In this document: one piece after another, positions 52,721 to 64,000 of the stretch
Position numbering within the stretch: position 1 is the first letter of the stretch
Layout: each line of letters opens with the position of its first letter
From: Ailanthus altissimus
Lineage: Eukaryota; Streptophyta; Magnoliopsida; Sapindales; Simaroubaceae
DNA: 64,000 bases
Reading direction: 5' to 3'
Assembly: GCA_946807835.1 (NCBI GenBank)
Contig: OX327693.1
Location: 79,501-143,500 of the forward strand
Position numbers and translations under genes: made by a program
Notes under the pieces: generated by a model
The model's database searches: none
The model's input: the letters and a program-made list of their open reading frames with translations, nothing else
What the model was told of the DNA's origin: nothing

Positions 52721-53800
52721 TCAATTTTATTTAAGGAACTTCAATTGAATATATATATGTTCTATTAAGAAAATGACAAGAGTAAAATACTTTAAAGCAC
52801 ATTAGTACATATTTTATTACTTATTTCTTATTTAATATATTTTACATTTTATTGTTACAAAATTAATAAATTGTATATTTTTAAAATTCAAATCTTATAC
52901 ACAAATTTGAGTCTTATTTGAATTCTTCCAATTCAGTAGTATAAATAATAACGAGTTGTAAATGAATTGGCAAATTAGAGTGTTCAAATCTTAAGTCAAT
53001 TCGTTTATCATTTAAATCATTTTCTTTAATTTATATTCACTAAATTTGAATTAAGTAAATGAATTATAATCTATATTGCTACTCTTATATCAAAGTTAAG
53101 TCTCGTCTAGTATTATATTAGTTAAGGGAGGTAGAGGTTCAATTCGCCATGTCATATTTTAAAAAATTCAATAATAATTAAATATGTCGTAAATTAAATG
53201 ATTGTAGATATACCAAGTCTTGGTATTTATCCTAATTAGTTGTTGGATGTATACATTTTTATTACAATTACTTTCATGTAATATTTTACTTATTATTGAA
53301 ATTAAAATATTAGGCTTCAACATTTTACTTAAAGATATGCCTTTTTAGCAATTCTCTGCAAGTTTTAAGAATAATGACTAATATTTTAAATATTTAAAAC
53401 ACCTTTGATAATATTTTAACTCGATAATAAATTTATATTTTTCTATTTCATTTTTTTTATAAAATTAATTAATACCGATCTTAATCTAAATAATACTCAT
53501 TTGATGATAAAAATTAAAGTTAAAGGTTTTAAAAGAATAGAGAGGAAGAGAATATAGAAGAATAAAAATAAAAGATTATGTTTCTTATATTAAGCATTTT
53601 AAAATATTATTTTTTATATTTATTTAATATTAGAATTAATTTTTTAGTATTGTTTTACTTTACTTAAATTTTAATAAAAGTTGATGAATAATTAAGCATT
53701 AATGTTTATTTTTTAAATTTGTGAATGTCGTTGATAAATAATTTTACTAAGTATTTTTTAAATTTGTCAACCGTTGCAAACAAAATCTTTATCAACTCGA
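52721..53800. other. AT-rich intergenic DNA upstream of the tRNA-binding gene
   Basis: No coding feature seen. AGCCCATTAGCCCG at about 53813-53826, just beyond its end, resembles a paired site II promoter element for the downstream gene. Confidence 0.45.
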
Positions 53801-53863
53801 TTGTAGGCCACAGCCCATTAGCCCGAGATTAAAAGCAGCGTATGCGAAGAGAGATTGGTGTTG

Positions 53864-54921
53864 ATGGCGACAACAACAATGACCGTTGGTGCCGCCATGT
53901 AAAAGGCGGCGGTGCTGCCCGCGTCAAAATGCTCCTTCCCTCCTCCTATTACCCTACCTATAGAACTTATCGACTTCCCCTTTTGCCCTTATCACCCATA
54001 GCCATTACAACAGCAAGAACTAGCAGAATCCTCAAGTTTCAGCCTCGTCATCCAAAAGGGTCTCTCATTTTGCACGTCGCCGATTACAAACGCCGAAACC
54101 ACTAACCTCACCACCACCACGAAATCATCACCACCACCAGCATCAGCAGAAGCAACTTATAAGGATAAGGAGAACAATTCAAATAATGTGGACATAAGGG
54201 AAGCAGCCCACATGCTCGACATAAGAGTTGGTCGGATAGTGAAAGCGTGGAGGCACGAGGAGGCGGATTCGCTCTACGTGGAGGAAGTCGACGTGGGCGA
54301 GGCCGAGCCCAGAATTATATGCAGTGGACTCGTGAAGTATATACCCATGGATTTGTTGCAGGACAAGAGAGTGGTCGTGCTTGCAAATCTGAAGCCCAGG
54401 AACATGCGCGGTGTCAAGTCCAGTGGAATGCTTTTGGCTGCTTCTCATGAAAATGTTGAGCTTCTTGAGCCTCCTGACGGTTCGCTCCCTGGTGAAAGGA
54501 TATGGTTTGGCTCTCAAGAGGATAAGGAGAATCAACCTGCTCCTGCCACTCCTAATCAGGTTTTATTTATTGATTAGTCCTGTGCTCTGAACCCAATCAA
54601 TCCAATTGTTGATGATTTTTATTATTCACTTATTGTTTGATTGTTACAATGGGTGATACAAGAGGTTTGGGGTTTCGTCCCGCTCGTGGAGCCCTTGATT
54701 TTGTTGTTCATATGTATGGAATCTCTGACAGGCAATGCACTTATTTTATGCAGAATTAAGTACCTTCCTGATGGAGGATTACTCTCATCTACATTTTACT
54801 TATCTGATAAGCCTACATATGAATGACTTGCCTTCTTAACTCGTTTTGCTCTATTTGACACAAAACGCATACCCATTAGTCACATTTCTATAGTTTCATT
54901 TCTCGTTGACTCTAGGATTAT

Positions 54922-54966
<45 letters not shown>

Positions 54967-55466
54967 AGATATTGTTATAGAGTAGGTCATTTCTTTTAAT
55001 AGAGCTGCAAGTTTTGGTTTCAATTAGAAATTTCATTTGAAACTGAAAGCTTTGAATTGTGATTAGTATATGGTTTTGAGTCTTTCATGAGATTAGCCCC
55101 TTCTATAACATCAGGCTATTCAATAAGACAGTTAATTTTTTTTTTTCAATTATATTTGATGTTGGAACCAAATTGTGTTATGTTGTTTGCAAGCAGTAGA
55201 TGGGTTTCATTGTTGGAAACAAGAAATTTATTTATGTATCCTAATGTTTTTGTAATTCGCTTATATTTAGCAGATGATTCTGTCAACAGTTGCATTTGAT
55301 TCTCCTGTCTAATGTTTTGCAGATTCAGAAGAAAAAGATTTGGGAATTTGTACAGCCTCATCTTAAGACAGATGCTTCCTCTATTGCTATGCTTGGAGAG
55401 CATTTAATGCAGACTTCTGCTGGCGTGGTCACATGCAGGTCTCTGAGGAATGCAAATATCTCCTGA
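53864..55466 (+). CDS. OB-fold tRNA-binding protein (EMAP-II / MetRS C-terminal type), probably plastid-targeted
   Basis: Matches the plant family of At3g59980, a stand-alone EMAP-II-like tRNA-binding domain. The core is clear. Exon 1 is open in one frame to 54559 with [40 protein letters not shown] and [20 protein letters not shown] (the OB-fold tRNA-binding signature). Intron 54560-55322 is GT-AG, and exon 2 at 55323-55466 ends SLRNANIS. The N-terminus is not clean. The core frame runs back only to a TAG at 53999-54001, with no ATG between it and the core. [12 protein letters not shown] (from 53864) is in the core frame but meets TAA at 53900. A transit-peptide-like stretch [20 protein letters not shown] (from 53929) is in another frame and stops at 54105. 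Either an unseen splice, two indels or sequence errors are involved. The listed start is therefore provisional. Core and C-terminus are sure. Confidence 0.82.
54922..54965. repeat. 44-base G homopolymer in an intron
   Basis: An unbroken run of 44 G in the intron of the tRNA-binding gene, in otherwise AT-rich DNA. Could be a real mononucleotide repeat or an assembly/sequencing artefact. Confidence 0.95.
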
Positions 55467-57098
55467 TCAAGACTGGGCAAATGACTCTACCTAGTCCTGT
55501 ATGGCTTCTTGGTACTATAAAATTCTGGATGCCATATAATTTTCTTTTTCATCACTGACTTGAGATGAAAGAATTGTGCTATTAAAGAAAGGTTGCTTCA
55601 TTTCTGCATAAATTTTTTGTCAGCTATTTCTATATGCATGATTATTAAGAATTTAATAAGACAGTGGTCTGGTAGAGGTTTTGGTTTCCCCATTGTGCTT
55701 TTTTGATGATCTTGTGGACAACTGGTCTACAACACAGATGTAACACTTTAGTCTTATCTTTTTAATATAATTTTCAGTTTCTTATTAAAAAAAATAGACA
55801 ATGTGGTCTTGTTAGCGTCATCATGAATGTCACCTTTTTCTCCATGGTGATCTTGAGTTGAAGAGAAAACCATTTGGTACAAATTTTGTAGGTTTTAAAG
55901 CATATTTGTTATGTCATTCATGCCTGCCTTATTTGTCTATTGCATAGATACATGGCATTTCAGGTTGATGAACATCAAACCTGTCCAGGGAATGAAATTG
56001 TATATTCATTTTTCTGATACAAGCTCAAAATTCAAATGCCCTTTTTAAAGGATATTTCTTCCCCATGGGGGCAAGGATATTTATCAATCATGTGTTGTAT
56101 TTCTTATATACAATAAGAGCTTATAAATAGTAATTTCCATGGATAATCTCGAATTACTCTTAGTTATATATGGTAACAGGAATGTTTTGGATTCAACTAA
56201 GTTTTGCATGATAACATCCCTCTTGAAACTTGAGGTGGTGAAGACTTGCATCCCTCCGTCTTTCACACCACCATAAACAATGATACATACAGTGTATGTA
56301 TGAAGATTGTATTTATGTCTACACTTTATATGGCTCTGATAGCTATATATAATAAACATGTATATGTCAAAATTTACTCAAATTTTATGTCATAATATGC
56401 CCATAAATCATGTTACCATATACAGTTTAAGCTGTACCCTCATAAATCAGCTATCGAATTGAATTATAAAGATCTCTATATAGGCTCTCACTATTTATCA
56501 CTACACGGTACAGTGAATGAAAGGTGTTGTTTTGACTGTTGGTGCAAGATCTTGATACCACGAGGTAAATAAGAGGTTTTATATTATATTGCATACTTGC
56601 AGATATACAATGAGAGCGAATGTAAATGCATATCTACATTCAGGAATGATACATAACTATTTTTGGTTGTATATTGTAACATTAATATGTCAGATTCAAC
56701 TACAAATATTTAGTGACTACATCAAATGCAATATTTTACTAAATTTAATATATTTCAACATATTTCAATCCAATCAAATCTCACCAATCCCACTTTTTGT
56801 AATATGGTAACCAGATCACCTAACTGCCAATAATACATTAAATGTAACAGTACAATTTTTTTTTTTTTTCTGTAGGAAAGGAAACAGCGCAAATTGCAGA
56901 TTGTACCTACCATCAAACTGCGGAGTGTAGAGGGGAGGTTTTGAAATCCCAATTATCTTATTAGTACAATCAATAAGTTTATAATTCAACACATTTCAAT
57001 TGAAAACAGAAGTGTAATTCCAACGTGAGAAAGGCACCACTTAAAATGGCTTCCGTGAGCTACCGGATGACAAACTGAATAAAAGCAGAGGCATTATC
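55467..57098. other. Convergent intergenic region
   Basis: About 1.6 kb between two convergent genes, containing both 3' UTRs. No open frame with a recognisable domain. T runs and AATAAA-like motifs occur (for example the plus-strand AATAAAC at about 56350), but cleavage sites cannot be fixed. Confidence 0.5.
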
Positions 57099-60000
57099 TT
57101 AGAGATCCGCAAAAACGGCAAAAATATCACCATTGATGTAGTCATTATCTACTAAGCTGACCAAATAATAGCTGCTCTGCACCTGCAAATTCAACAAGAA
57201 TTATGGTTACTGAACTGAAACTGTAGTCTACTGGCATACAAGAGTGAACAATCAACCAAATAAAAGAGATTCTAGATATGTGTATATAGAGTAAACCTCT
57301 TCAAGCAATTTTCTTGATGGGTCGCCCTCTGGGTACAAGGTAGCCCATGATCTTGACCAAATTTCGAATGCCTCATCCTTCCACACCATGAAGCTGGCTG
57401 GATCAACAACAGTCGGCTGGATAATCTCCTTCGCTGGGAAGACCCCCCAGGTTACAGCATTTATGTCAGTTTGATTAACATTGGAGATCAAGTTTCCTTC
57501 TTTGTTAATGGCCAAGTAGGTTACAAATGGCTGAGCTTTGCATTTCTCAATGAGTGCATTCAACTTCTCCTTTGAGCAGAAAAACTCTATGTAAGCTTTC
57601 TGATAAACATATCCTCCTGGCCCACCCCAACCTGCAAATCCACAAGTCAGAGATGTCAGACATGGAGGAGAAAGAAAGAATATTACTTTCGGAGTTTTCA
57701 CAGGTTCTAGAAGTTGAAATCCACTTATGATACAACAAAGCTTCACTCCATATGGTAGAATTGTCTGATCTACTGGAAACTATAGTTAAACTCAACAGAA
57801 TCAAACCTCTAACTGAACTCTCACTCACACAGCAAAACTAGCAGAAAAATTCAAAATAAGTGGACAAAATAAAAATGTGTCACGCCTGGGTAATAAATAA
57901 TTTCCGTTAGAACATTAACAGATACAACAAAAACATCTGAACAGACTTTTTACTTACCAACAGATGGTGAATCAGATCGTTCTCCATTGACTGCTGGTTG
58001 GCTATTGATAGTGAGGAAACCCTTCGTGTTGATCTTACCCAGTTGTTCATTTATGATTTTTGTCTCCAGCTGAAGCCCGTCTAACTCAGACCAAGGACTA
58101 CTTCTCAACTTGCCAGTGCAGAATTTCTTAAATTTCTGATATGTAACAATTCCAACAGAACATTTTTGACATTAGAAGTTATAGTTATTGATTTAAGGAA
58201 GAAAAAAGACAATACATCTGAAATGGGAAACTTTACGTCATAAATATCTTCGAAACTTTTCAAGGGGACAGCCCATTCTTCTTGAAGTTTCTTGTTGCGT
58301 GAACGTGGCCGCATGAACTGTTGAGAAAATTATGAATGGTCACACATCACATATTGCAATGTTTGACAAAGATAATAAGAGGGAGAATGCCTCTCAACTA
58401 AGTAATGGTACAAAGCATTAGTTCATCTCAGTAGATGATTTCAGGAGCATGAAAAACACAAAATGTGTAATCAGAGAAGTGTCAGGTGAAAAGAGATACC
58501 AATGAACCACATCATAACATAAATAAAATAGAAAGCAATGGATATTGTTACAGTCCAACATTATGCAAGCAGTGGTACAGGTCAATGCTCATGTTCTCTT
58601 TCTTTTTCTTTTATTTATTTGTTTATTTTTGTTGATAAATTCAATTAAGAGCCATCACAACCATCTCAGCAATGATTGCTAGACTATAACTAGAGACACA
58701 AAATCTTGTTGCATTCTAAGCCATTCATCAGTAACCTCTTTCCCAGTCTTAATAATCTAGAATTCTAAACCAGTCAGCTAAAAATACTTGGCCAAGACTT
58801 ATTCAGGTGAAACTGAATTGAGTAATCAATGATTAGCATATACATTATCTAGATGTTGAAGATAACTGAAACAGAGTTCCAAGAACGAGTGAACAGAGCT
58901 CCAGGGGGCATAATTCTCTAACACTACTGCACAATGATGTGCACAATGATGCTCACAGAGCTCCAGGGGGCCATAATTCTCTAACACTACTGCACAATGA
59001 TGTGCAGAATGCTTGGGCCAACACATTTAAGATGTGTAGCTACATTGGCAAGAGACCTCACAGATGCCTGACATTGGAGTATTTCTATGCAATTATCCAC
59101 TTCAAAAATCTCTACAAGAGCATGCACAAAATGCCTTCTTGCTAGGGATCACTTTTTAGTATATCATAATTTGCAATTCTTTGACACTAAAAATTAGTCA
59201 TATATTAGGATTAACAAAACTTCAACACGATGATTTTCCTTTTTTCTTATAAGAACTTCAACAAGACTATTGAAGACAACCATTTTTTTTTACTAACTTA
59301 TCCTCTCCCTCTATCTTTTCTAATTCATCTCTAACTTCTCTCTTGAACACTGTTTTTGATAATAAATGAAAAGCATTGATCCTCATACGCCCATTAAATT
59401 AGTAGAATGACAATACACAGAACAGTAACACGAGTACATAAAACAGACAACAGAAATAGAAACAAATGATGATGAAGATAACATGAATGTGTTGCCAAAG
59501 CTGTTTTGTGTTTCATTCAAGCATAGGTTTCAAAATGACAGAAACTTTTTGAACTTTATCATAAGAATTGAGAAAAGGAAAAATGAAATTTAATGTGTAT
59601 ACAGTATACCTGATAGTCGGATAAACCACCATATGATGGGTTACGAGAATCACCCCATCGTCCATGTGGATACTGGTCCCAACCAATTGTCCTTGTTATG
59701 TAGCTCTTTGGACGATTAGCCCTACAATCACAAGCCGGGAAACAAGATATCCAGAAAATTTTATCAATTATCATGGTATAGTAGAATATATTGCACCATT
59801 AATTATAAAGTGAATTTTGGCTCAAATATTGCAATCTCATTTTTATGTCTTACCAAAATATTGGACGAACATCTTCCTTAACACGGAAAACATTAGTAGG
59901 ACGTCTCCAGGGTAAGGATCTGGAAATTTTGGACTCTTCTATCAAACCAAGATTCTGCAAATGCAAGTATGTCATTAGAAAGGCCCAGATTTAGTGCTTA

Positions 60001-62776
60001 TTACTCAGTACAAACAACATTAGTCCAACAACCCAAGAAGGATGTGAGGAACTAACCATTAATATAGCCAATGCTGACTTCTCCATATTTAGTGTATACA
60101 GATGCAATGTCTTAATCCCATGAGCGAAAATTTTCTTGCACATTTCTGTTCCAAGGTGAATTCCATAGGCTTTAACAGCTTCTTCATTGTCCTTGATAGG
60201 TTCCAAGGCAGCAGTAATCTCAGCTGGTATCTACAATATGCCATCAAATGCCAATTTACTGTCAATATAAATGGCAGAACCACCATAAATGTGTAACATA
60301 TTATCCACAGAATCTAACAGAAGAACAAAGAATATTCTGGAAGAACAGCCAAAGTTAATATTTTCAGCAAATTACATCCTCCATGAAAGTTCATTTTATA
60401 TATACATTCATAGAAACCAATAATAACAACCTATGCCACACAAGTTTAGGTACAAGTACTAACTGATAGAGCGAGAGAAAACATACTAACTATTTTAAGG
60501 GGGGAAAAAAGAGGGCAAAACAAATATTCAGAAGAAGAGGCCCCTTTCTACCCTATTAGAAAATTCAAGCCTTACAGAGTGAAAATAGACATTAAAGTGC
60601 ATTTCTATTTGATCAACAATTGCGAAGAATAGGATGTCAAGAATTGAACACTCAATAATAAGAAAATTCCTTCAGTAACAAAGGAAGGTTAGCATGACTT
60701 GGCATGTCAAGATGCTCATTAGCTGCCTACTTTTCTCAGCCTATAACATTTTTTAATCTTACAGTTTTCCTGAACTAAGAATAGGGCATATTAAAGAAAA
60801 ACATATATCATGAGTTAAGATGAATGCAGCCATCTGATAATTGGTTGATGTTAACATTCTTCGTATGATAATACTTCAGGTGTGACTAACCAAAAAACTA
60901 TCACACAACGCATGAAAAGAAAAAACGACAGAAAAATAGCAGCAATACTTCTTAGAGAATATTTGTTTCAAAGAGGTCATAAGCAGGAAACATCGTACCT
61001 TTGTTTTGCAAAAACCAGTCATGCGCAAGAAACCCCTATAATTATTAATGGGCATAATTCCAGGAACAATGGGGCAATTAATTCCAATTTGGCGACAGTC
61101 ATTGACAAACTTCAGAAAGATATCAGTATCATAGAAAAGTTGAGTGACAATTAGATCTGCACCTGCATCCACCTACAATAAAAGATAACCATCAGCATAA
61201 TCCATCCATCAAATAACAAACAATATAAATCATCTATTTCTATTCTAGACAGCTGGCAACTAAGATATAAACAAATTGATAAGAGGCAAGCATGCATAAT
61301 TATACCTTCTTCTTGAGATAAAGAAGATCGTTTTCATATGCTTCTTGGGTGGCCACGCCATTGGGTCCAATGGCATCCGGGTGTGCCTCTAATCACAAAG
61401 GCAAACAACATCACTACTATAGAAACAAAAACAAGCAACTCATTCATCACAAAAGCTTACTACTAGACCAAAAATGAACAAAAATAACACCTGGGTAACC
61501 AGCAACAGTGATGCCGAAGTAGTCACCGTAAGTTGCTTTAATATGTTTCACCTGCAACCAACTCTCGCTCATATTAGTTTTACATAATAGATAAATTATT
61601 TCTAGTCAAATATTGCTAATCTCCGTCTATGCCCTTGATAAAACCGAACTCTGATTTGATCAAAAGTATTGGGAGCTTATCCTACATAAAAGGTTTGTAA
61701 CAAACGAATCTCTGCAATTTTCAGCTTTCAATTAACACTACACTATACATCCCAAGAACTGCATTGTTGATGTGGCATTCCTTGTGGGTGGTCAAACATT
61801 GCAACAAATTGCATTAAAAGTTGTGAAACCACTTAATGAATGCTATGTCACATGCTACCTCATTCAAAAAATAATTCTTGAGATAATTCTTAAAAGAGTA
61901 GTGCTATACTTACAAAATTGGGACACAAAATTTGTTAATTACTGACATTTTAATCCTCATTAACATAATAGTTATCCAACACCAGTCAACAGATGCAAAC
62001 TTTATATTCCAACTTTATAAATCTAGCATTTCCCTTTTTAAAATATGTAGCATTATTCTTATATATTTTCAACATATGTCTATGATATCACTGGATTGTT
62101 GTACTACAACAGAGTTTGCAAAATATTCACTTATTTTATCAACAAAGAAACTGAATTGAAAATGATTCAAAATGTGAATCCACTCACTCAATGCCACATC
62201 ATCACATGCTACCTCTTCTGGAATCTAAACTTAATCAATTTTGAAAAAATCTAGCATTACTCTTCAGCATTTTCAATATTCATCTGCATTTAAATTTTCA
62301 AAAATTAAAAAGAAAATGAAAAAAAAAATGAATTGGAAAAGTGAAGCAAGCAAGCAGATACATACGAGGTCAAGGGCGCAGGCGAAGCCACCCTGGATCT
62401 GAACGAACTTATCCTGGCCGTGAGGCGGATCACCGCGGAGAGCGAGGACGTTCTGAATCCCATTGGACTTGATGGTTTCGAGAGCGTGGTCGATCTTCTC
62501 GACAGGCATGTTGGTGCAGGTGAGATGCATCATGGACTCGACGCAGACGATGTTCTGCATCTTGTTGGCGATCTCGAGTGTGAGATCGGCGGTGGAGCCG
62601 CCGGCTCCCCAGGTGATGTCGCAGAAGGCGGGGCCGTGGGCCACCATCCGGTCCATCCGCTCGAAGAGGTTGTCGACGCCATCCTCGGTCTTCGGAGGGA
62701 AGAATTCAAACGAGAACACGACGTCGTTCGCCGAGTTCGACGATTGCTTCTCTCTAATCTTATCTATCACCTTCAT
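57099..62776 (-). CDS. MTHFR: Methylenetetrahydrofolate reductase
   Basis: A cytosolic FAD enzyme reducing 5,10-methylene-THF to 5-methyl-THF, the methyl donor for methionine synthesis. Plant enzymes use NADH and lack AdoMet inhibition. Eleven exons, from the start: 62366-62776, 61491-61551, 61306-61388, 60999-61172, 60057-60230, 59854-59954, 59610-59721, 58237-58317, 57958-58135, 57297-57631 and 57099-57182. They join in frame to 597 residues (Arabidopsis ~592-594). Catalytic domain residues ~1-290: E24 in [10 protein letters not shown] aligns with E. coli Glu28, D116 in ALRGDPPHG with Asp120. [18 protein letters not shown] and [18 protein letters not shown] are intact. The C-terminal eukaryotic domain follows, with [21 protein letters not shown]-type [28 protein letters not shown] and the end [11 protein letters not shown]. 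All junctions are GT-AG. The start MKVIDKI is the family start. Looks fully functional. Confidence 0.97.
58894..59005. repeat. Tandem ~51-bp duplication in an MTHFR intron
   Basis: CAGAGCTCCAGGGGG...CACAATGATGTGCA occurs at about 58894-58943 and again at 58955-59005 with one inserted base, separated by a short CAATGATGCT spacer. It lies in intron 7 (58318-59609) and has no effect on coding. Confidence 0.85.
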
Positions 62777-63040
62777 TTTCTTTTCTTAAAGCTCAAACAG
62801 TTGCTCTGACAACCTTCACCACCGACACTACTGCTTTGGGCTTTGGCTTTTCAGATTTGGATCTTGAAATGAAAATATATGAATGCGAAATGAGAGAGTG
62901 TGTGTGAGGTTGAGGGTGGTGCTGGTGAGGTGAGCAATGTTCATATTTCCATTTCCTTTTCCTTTTATAAGCTTTTTGCTTAGCACCAACAACCACGATT
63001 CCAACACACGAGGAATTCAATTCCACGTCACGCCCATCAC
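62777..63040 (-). promoter_or_regulatory. MTHFR promoter and 5' UTR
   Basis: On the minus strand TATAAAA (62963-62969, in CTTATAAAAGGAAAAGG) lies about 190 bp upstream of the ATG. The presumed 5' UTR is rich in C and A (CACC/CCACC repeats at about 62910-62935). TATA assignment is by motif and distance only. Confidence 0.6.
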
Positions 63041-64000
63041 ACTGTTATTTATTTATTTATTTATTACTGTCTAATTTTTTTTATTTATGAAATTTCGGAT
63101 TTTTAAAAAACATTATTATATAAGATATTAACTAAACTCAAACTGATTTCTTACGAGACCGAGACTCGTGTCTCAAACTTCTTGTACTAATTAATAATTA
63201 AATAAATTAAATTAAATTTATCTATTTTATTTTAGTTTTCAAATAAATTAAATTTTATTTTTAAAAACTTAAACCGAATAAAAAATATATAAATGAAATT
63301 TTGTGTAAATTTTTATATAATTTAATTTTTTAAATTTTTTTAATTTACAAATTTTAATTAATTTATTATTTAAAATTAATGAAATACTCTTTTTAATATA
63401 TTTTGTATGCATTCTTATCTATATAATTTTAATTTTTAAAAAAATATTTAAGAGATCGAATCAAATCAAAATAGTTTGATTTAATTTAGTTTAGTTTGAT
63501 TTTTATACATGATTGGTTTTTAAATATTAAAAAAAAATTATTTTAATTCAATTCTAGAATATATTAATTCGAATCGTATTCTACTCACTCTTAATTAGTT
63601 TTCAAGTAATATCATTATAGTTTTTCTTTATAAATAATGTGTTAAATATTTATTAGACAATTAATTTTTCTAATTTTTAAACTCATTCAGTATAATTAAT
63701 TCACCATCAAATAAATACTTACCACTTATATTAAATATAATATCTTTATCTCTTTATATTTGTTGTTTATTAAAATAAGAGATAATACTTTAAATAATGT
63801 TGAGATTTACTATAATTCTTTGTTTGAATTGCTAAATTTAATATAAATTTAGTAGATGGTCTACTTGTACATAATAAGGATTAAAAAAGGTCAACAATAT
63901 TTGGTATACGCTAAAACTATATAAATTTTTAAGTCATATAAATGTTGATCAAATAGTGGTCGATATTTGCAAAGTCAAATCTCTTCAATTAATATAAGAT
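63041..64000. other. AT-rich intergenic DNA upstream of MTHFR
   Basis: About 960 bp, extremely AT-rich, including a TTTA microsatellite at about 63045-63065 and many A/T runs. I see no gene, RNA or clear element in it. Confidence 0.5.

Noticed and set aside
58826..59145. Repetitive frames with [12 protein letters not shown] on the minus strand
   Set aside because: Arise from the duplicated 51-bp unit in an MTHFR intron; no splice support.
62420..62809. 129-codon plus-strand frame opposite MTHFR exon 1
   Set aside because: Antisense shadow of a strongly conserved, GC-rich coding exon.

Overview
This window is nuclear DNA of a flowering plant, most likely a eudicot. The evidence is intron-rich genes with plant-specific architecture, AT-rich intergenic DNA, and large nested LTR retrotransposons carrying the plant tRNA-iMet primer site. 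I cannot name the species. Four host genes sit at the two ends: TWD40-2 (499-5509, minus, N-terminal part only), methionine aminopeptidase 2 (44904-50581, plus), an OB-fold tRNA-binding protein of the EMAP/MetRS C-terminal type (about 53864-55466, plus), and methylenetetrahydrofolate reductase (57099-62776, minus). I assembled exons from splice sites that keep frame and rebuild the family sequence. MetAP2 gives 426 residues and MTHFR 597, both complete and normal in length. The tRNA-binding gene has an intact core, but its N-terminal coding is split between frames.

Between TWD40-2 and MetAP2 lie about 38 kb of transposable elements. The first is a 6.4 kb Ty1/copia element (5807-12185, minus), inserted about 300 bp upstream of the TWD40-2 start codon. 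Next is a 31 kb composite that I read as one L1-type LINE insertion (minus strand, 12844-43942). A 16-bp target duplication with one mismatch (12828-12843 and 43943-43958) flanks it, its ORF1 and endonuclease lie at the right end, and its RT C-terminus, zinc finger and RNase H lie at the left end.

Other elements were later inserted inside the LINE. They are a 2.7 kb solo LTR (13953-16671, TSD CTTGT), an LTR fragment (17836-18905), a long-LTR copia element (19648-31640), and a Ty3/gypsy chromovirus-like element (31781-40304). The copia element carries its own solo LTR (24702-26953) and a hAT-type MITE (28009-28324). The gypsy element has a 2.0 kb solo LTR (33182-35227, TSD ATTAG) in its gag. 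No element looks autonomous. Stops, frameshifts and lost catalytic residues are everywhere, and in the gypsy element the stops are mostly of the kind made by C-to-T change.

The right-hand third (44-64 kb) is ordinary gene space. MetAP2 and the tRNA-binding gene are co-oriented and separated by 3.2 kb of AT-rich DNA with small repeats. The tRNA-binding gene and MTHFR converge on a 1.6 kb intergenic stretch. All three proteins touch methionine metabolism (N-terminal Met removal, a MetRS-related tRNA-binding domain, methyl-folate supply). I see no operon-like link and treat this as probable coincidence. I found no tRNA, rRNA, CRISPR array or convincing novel protein system.
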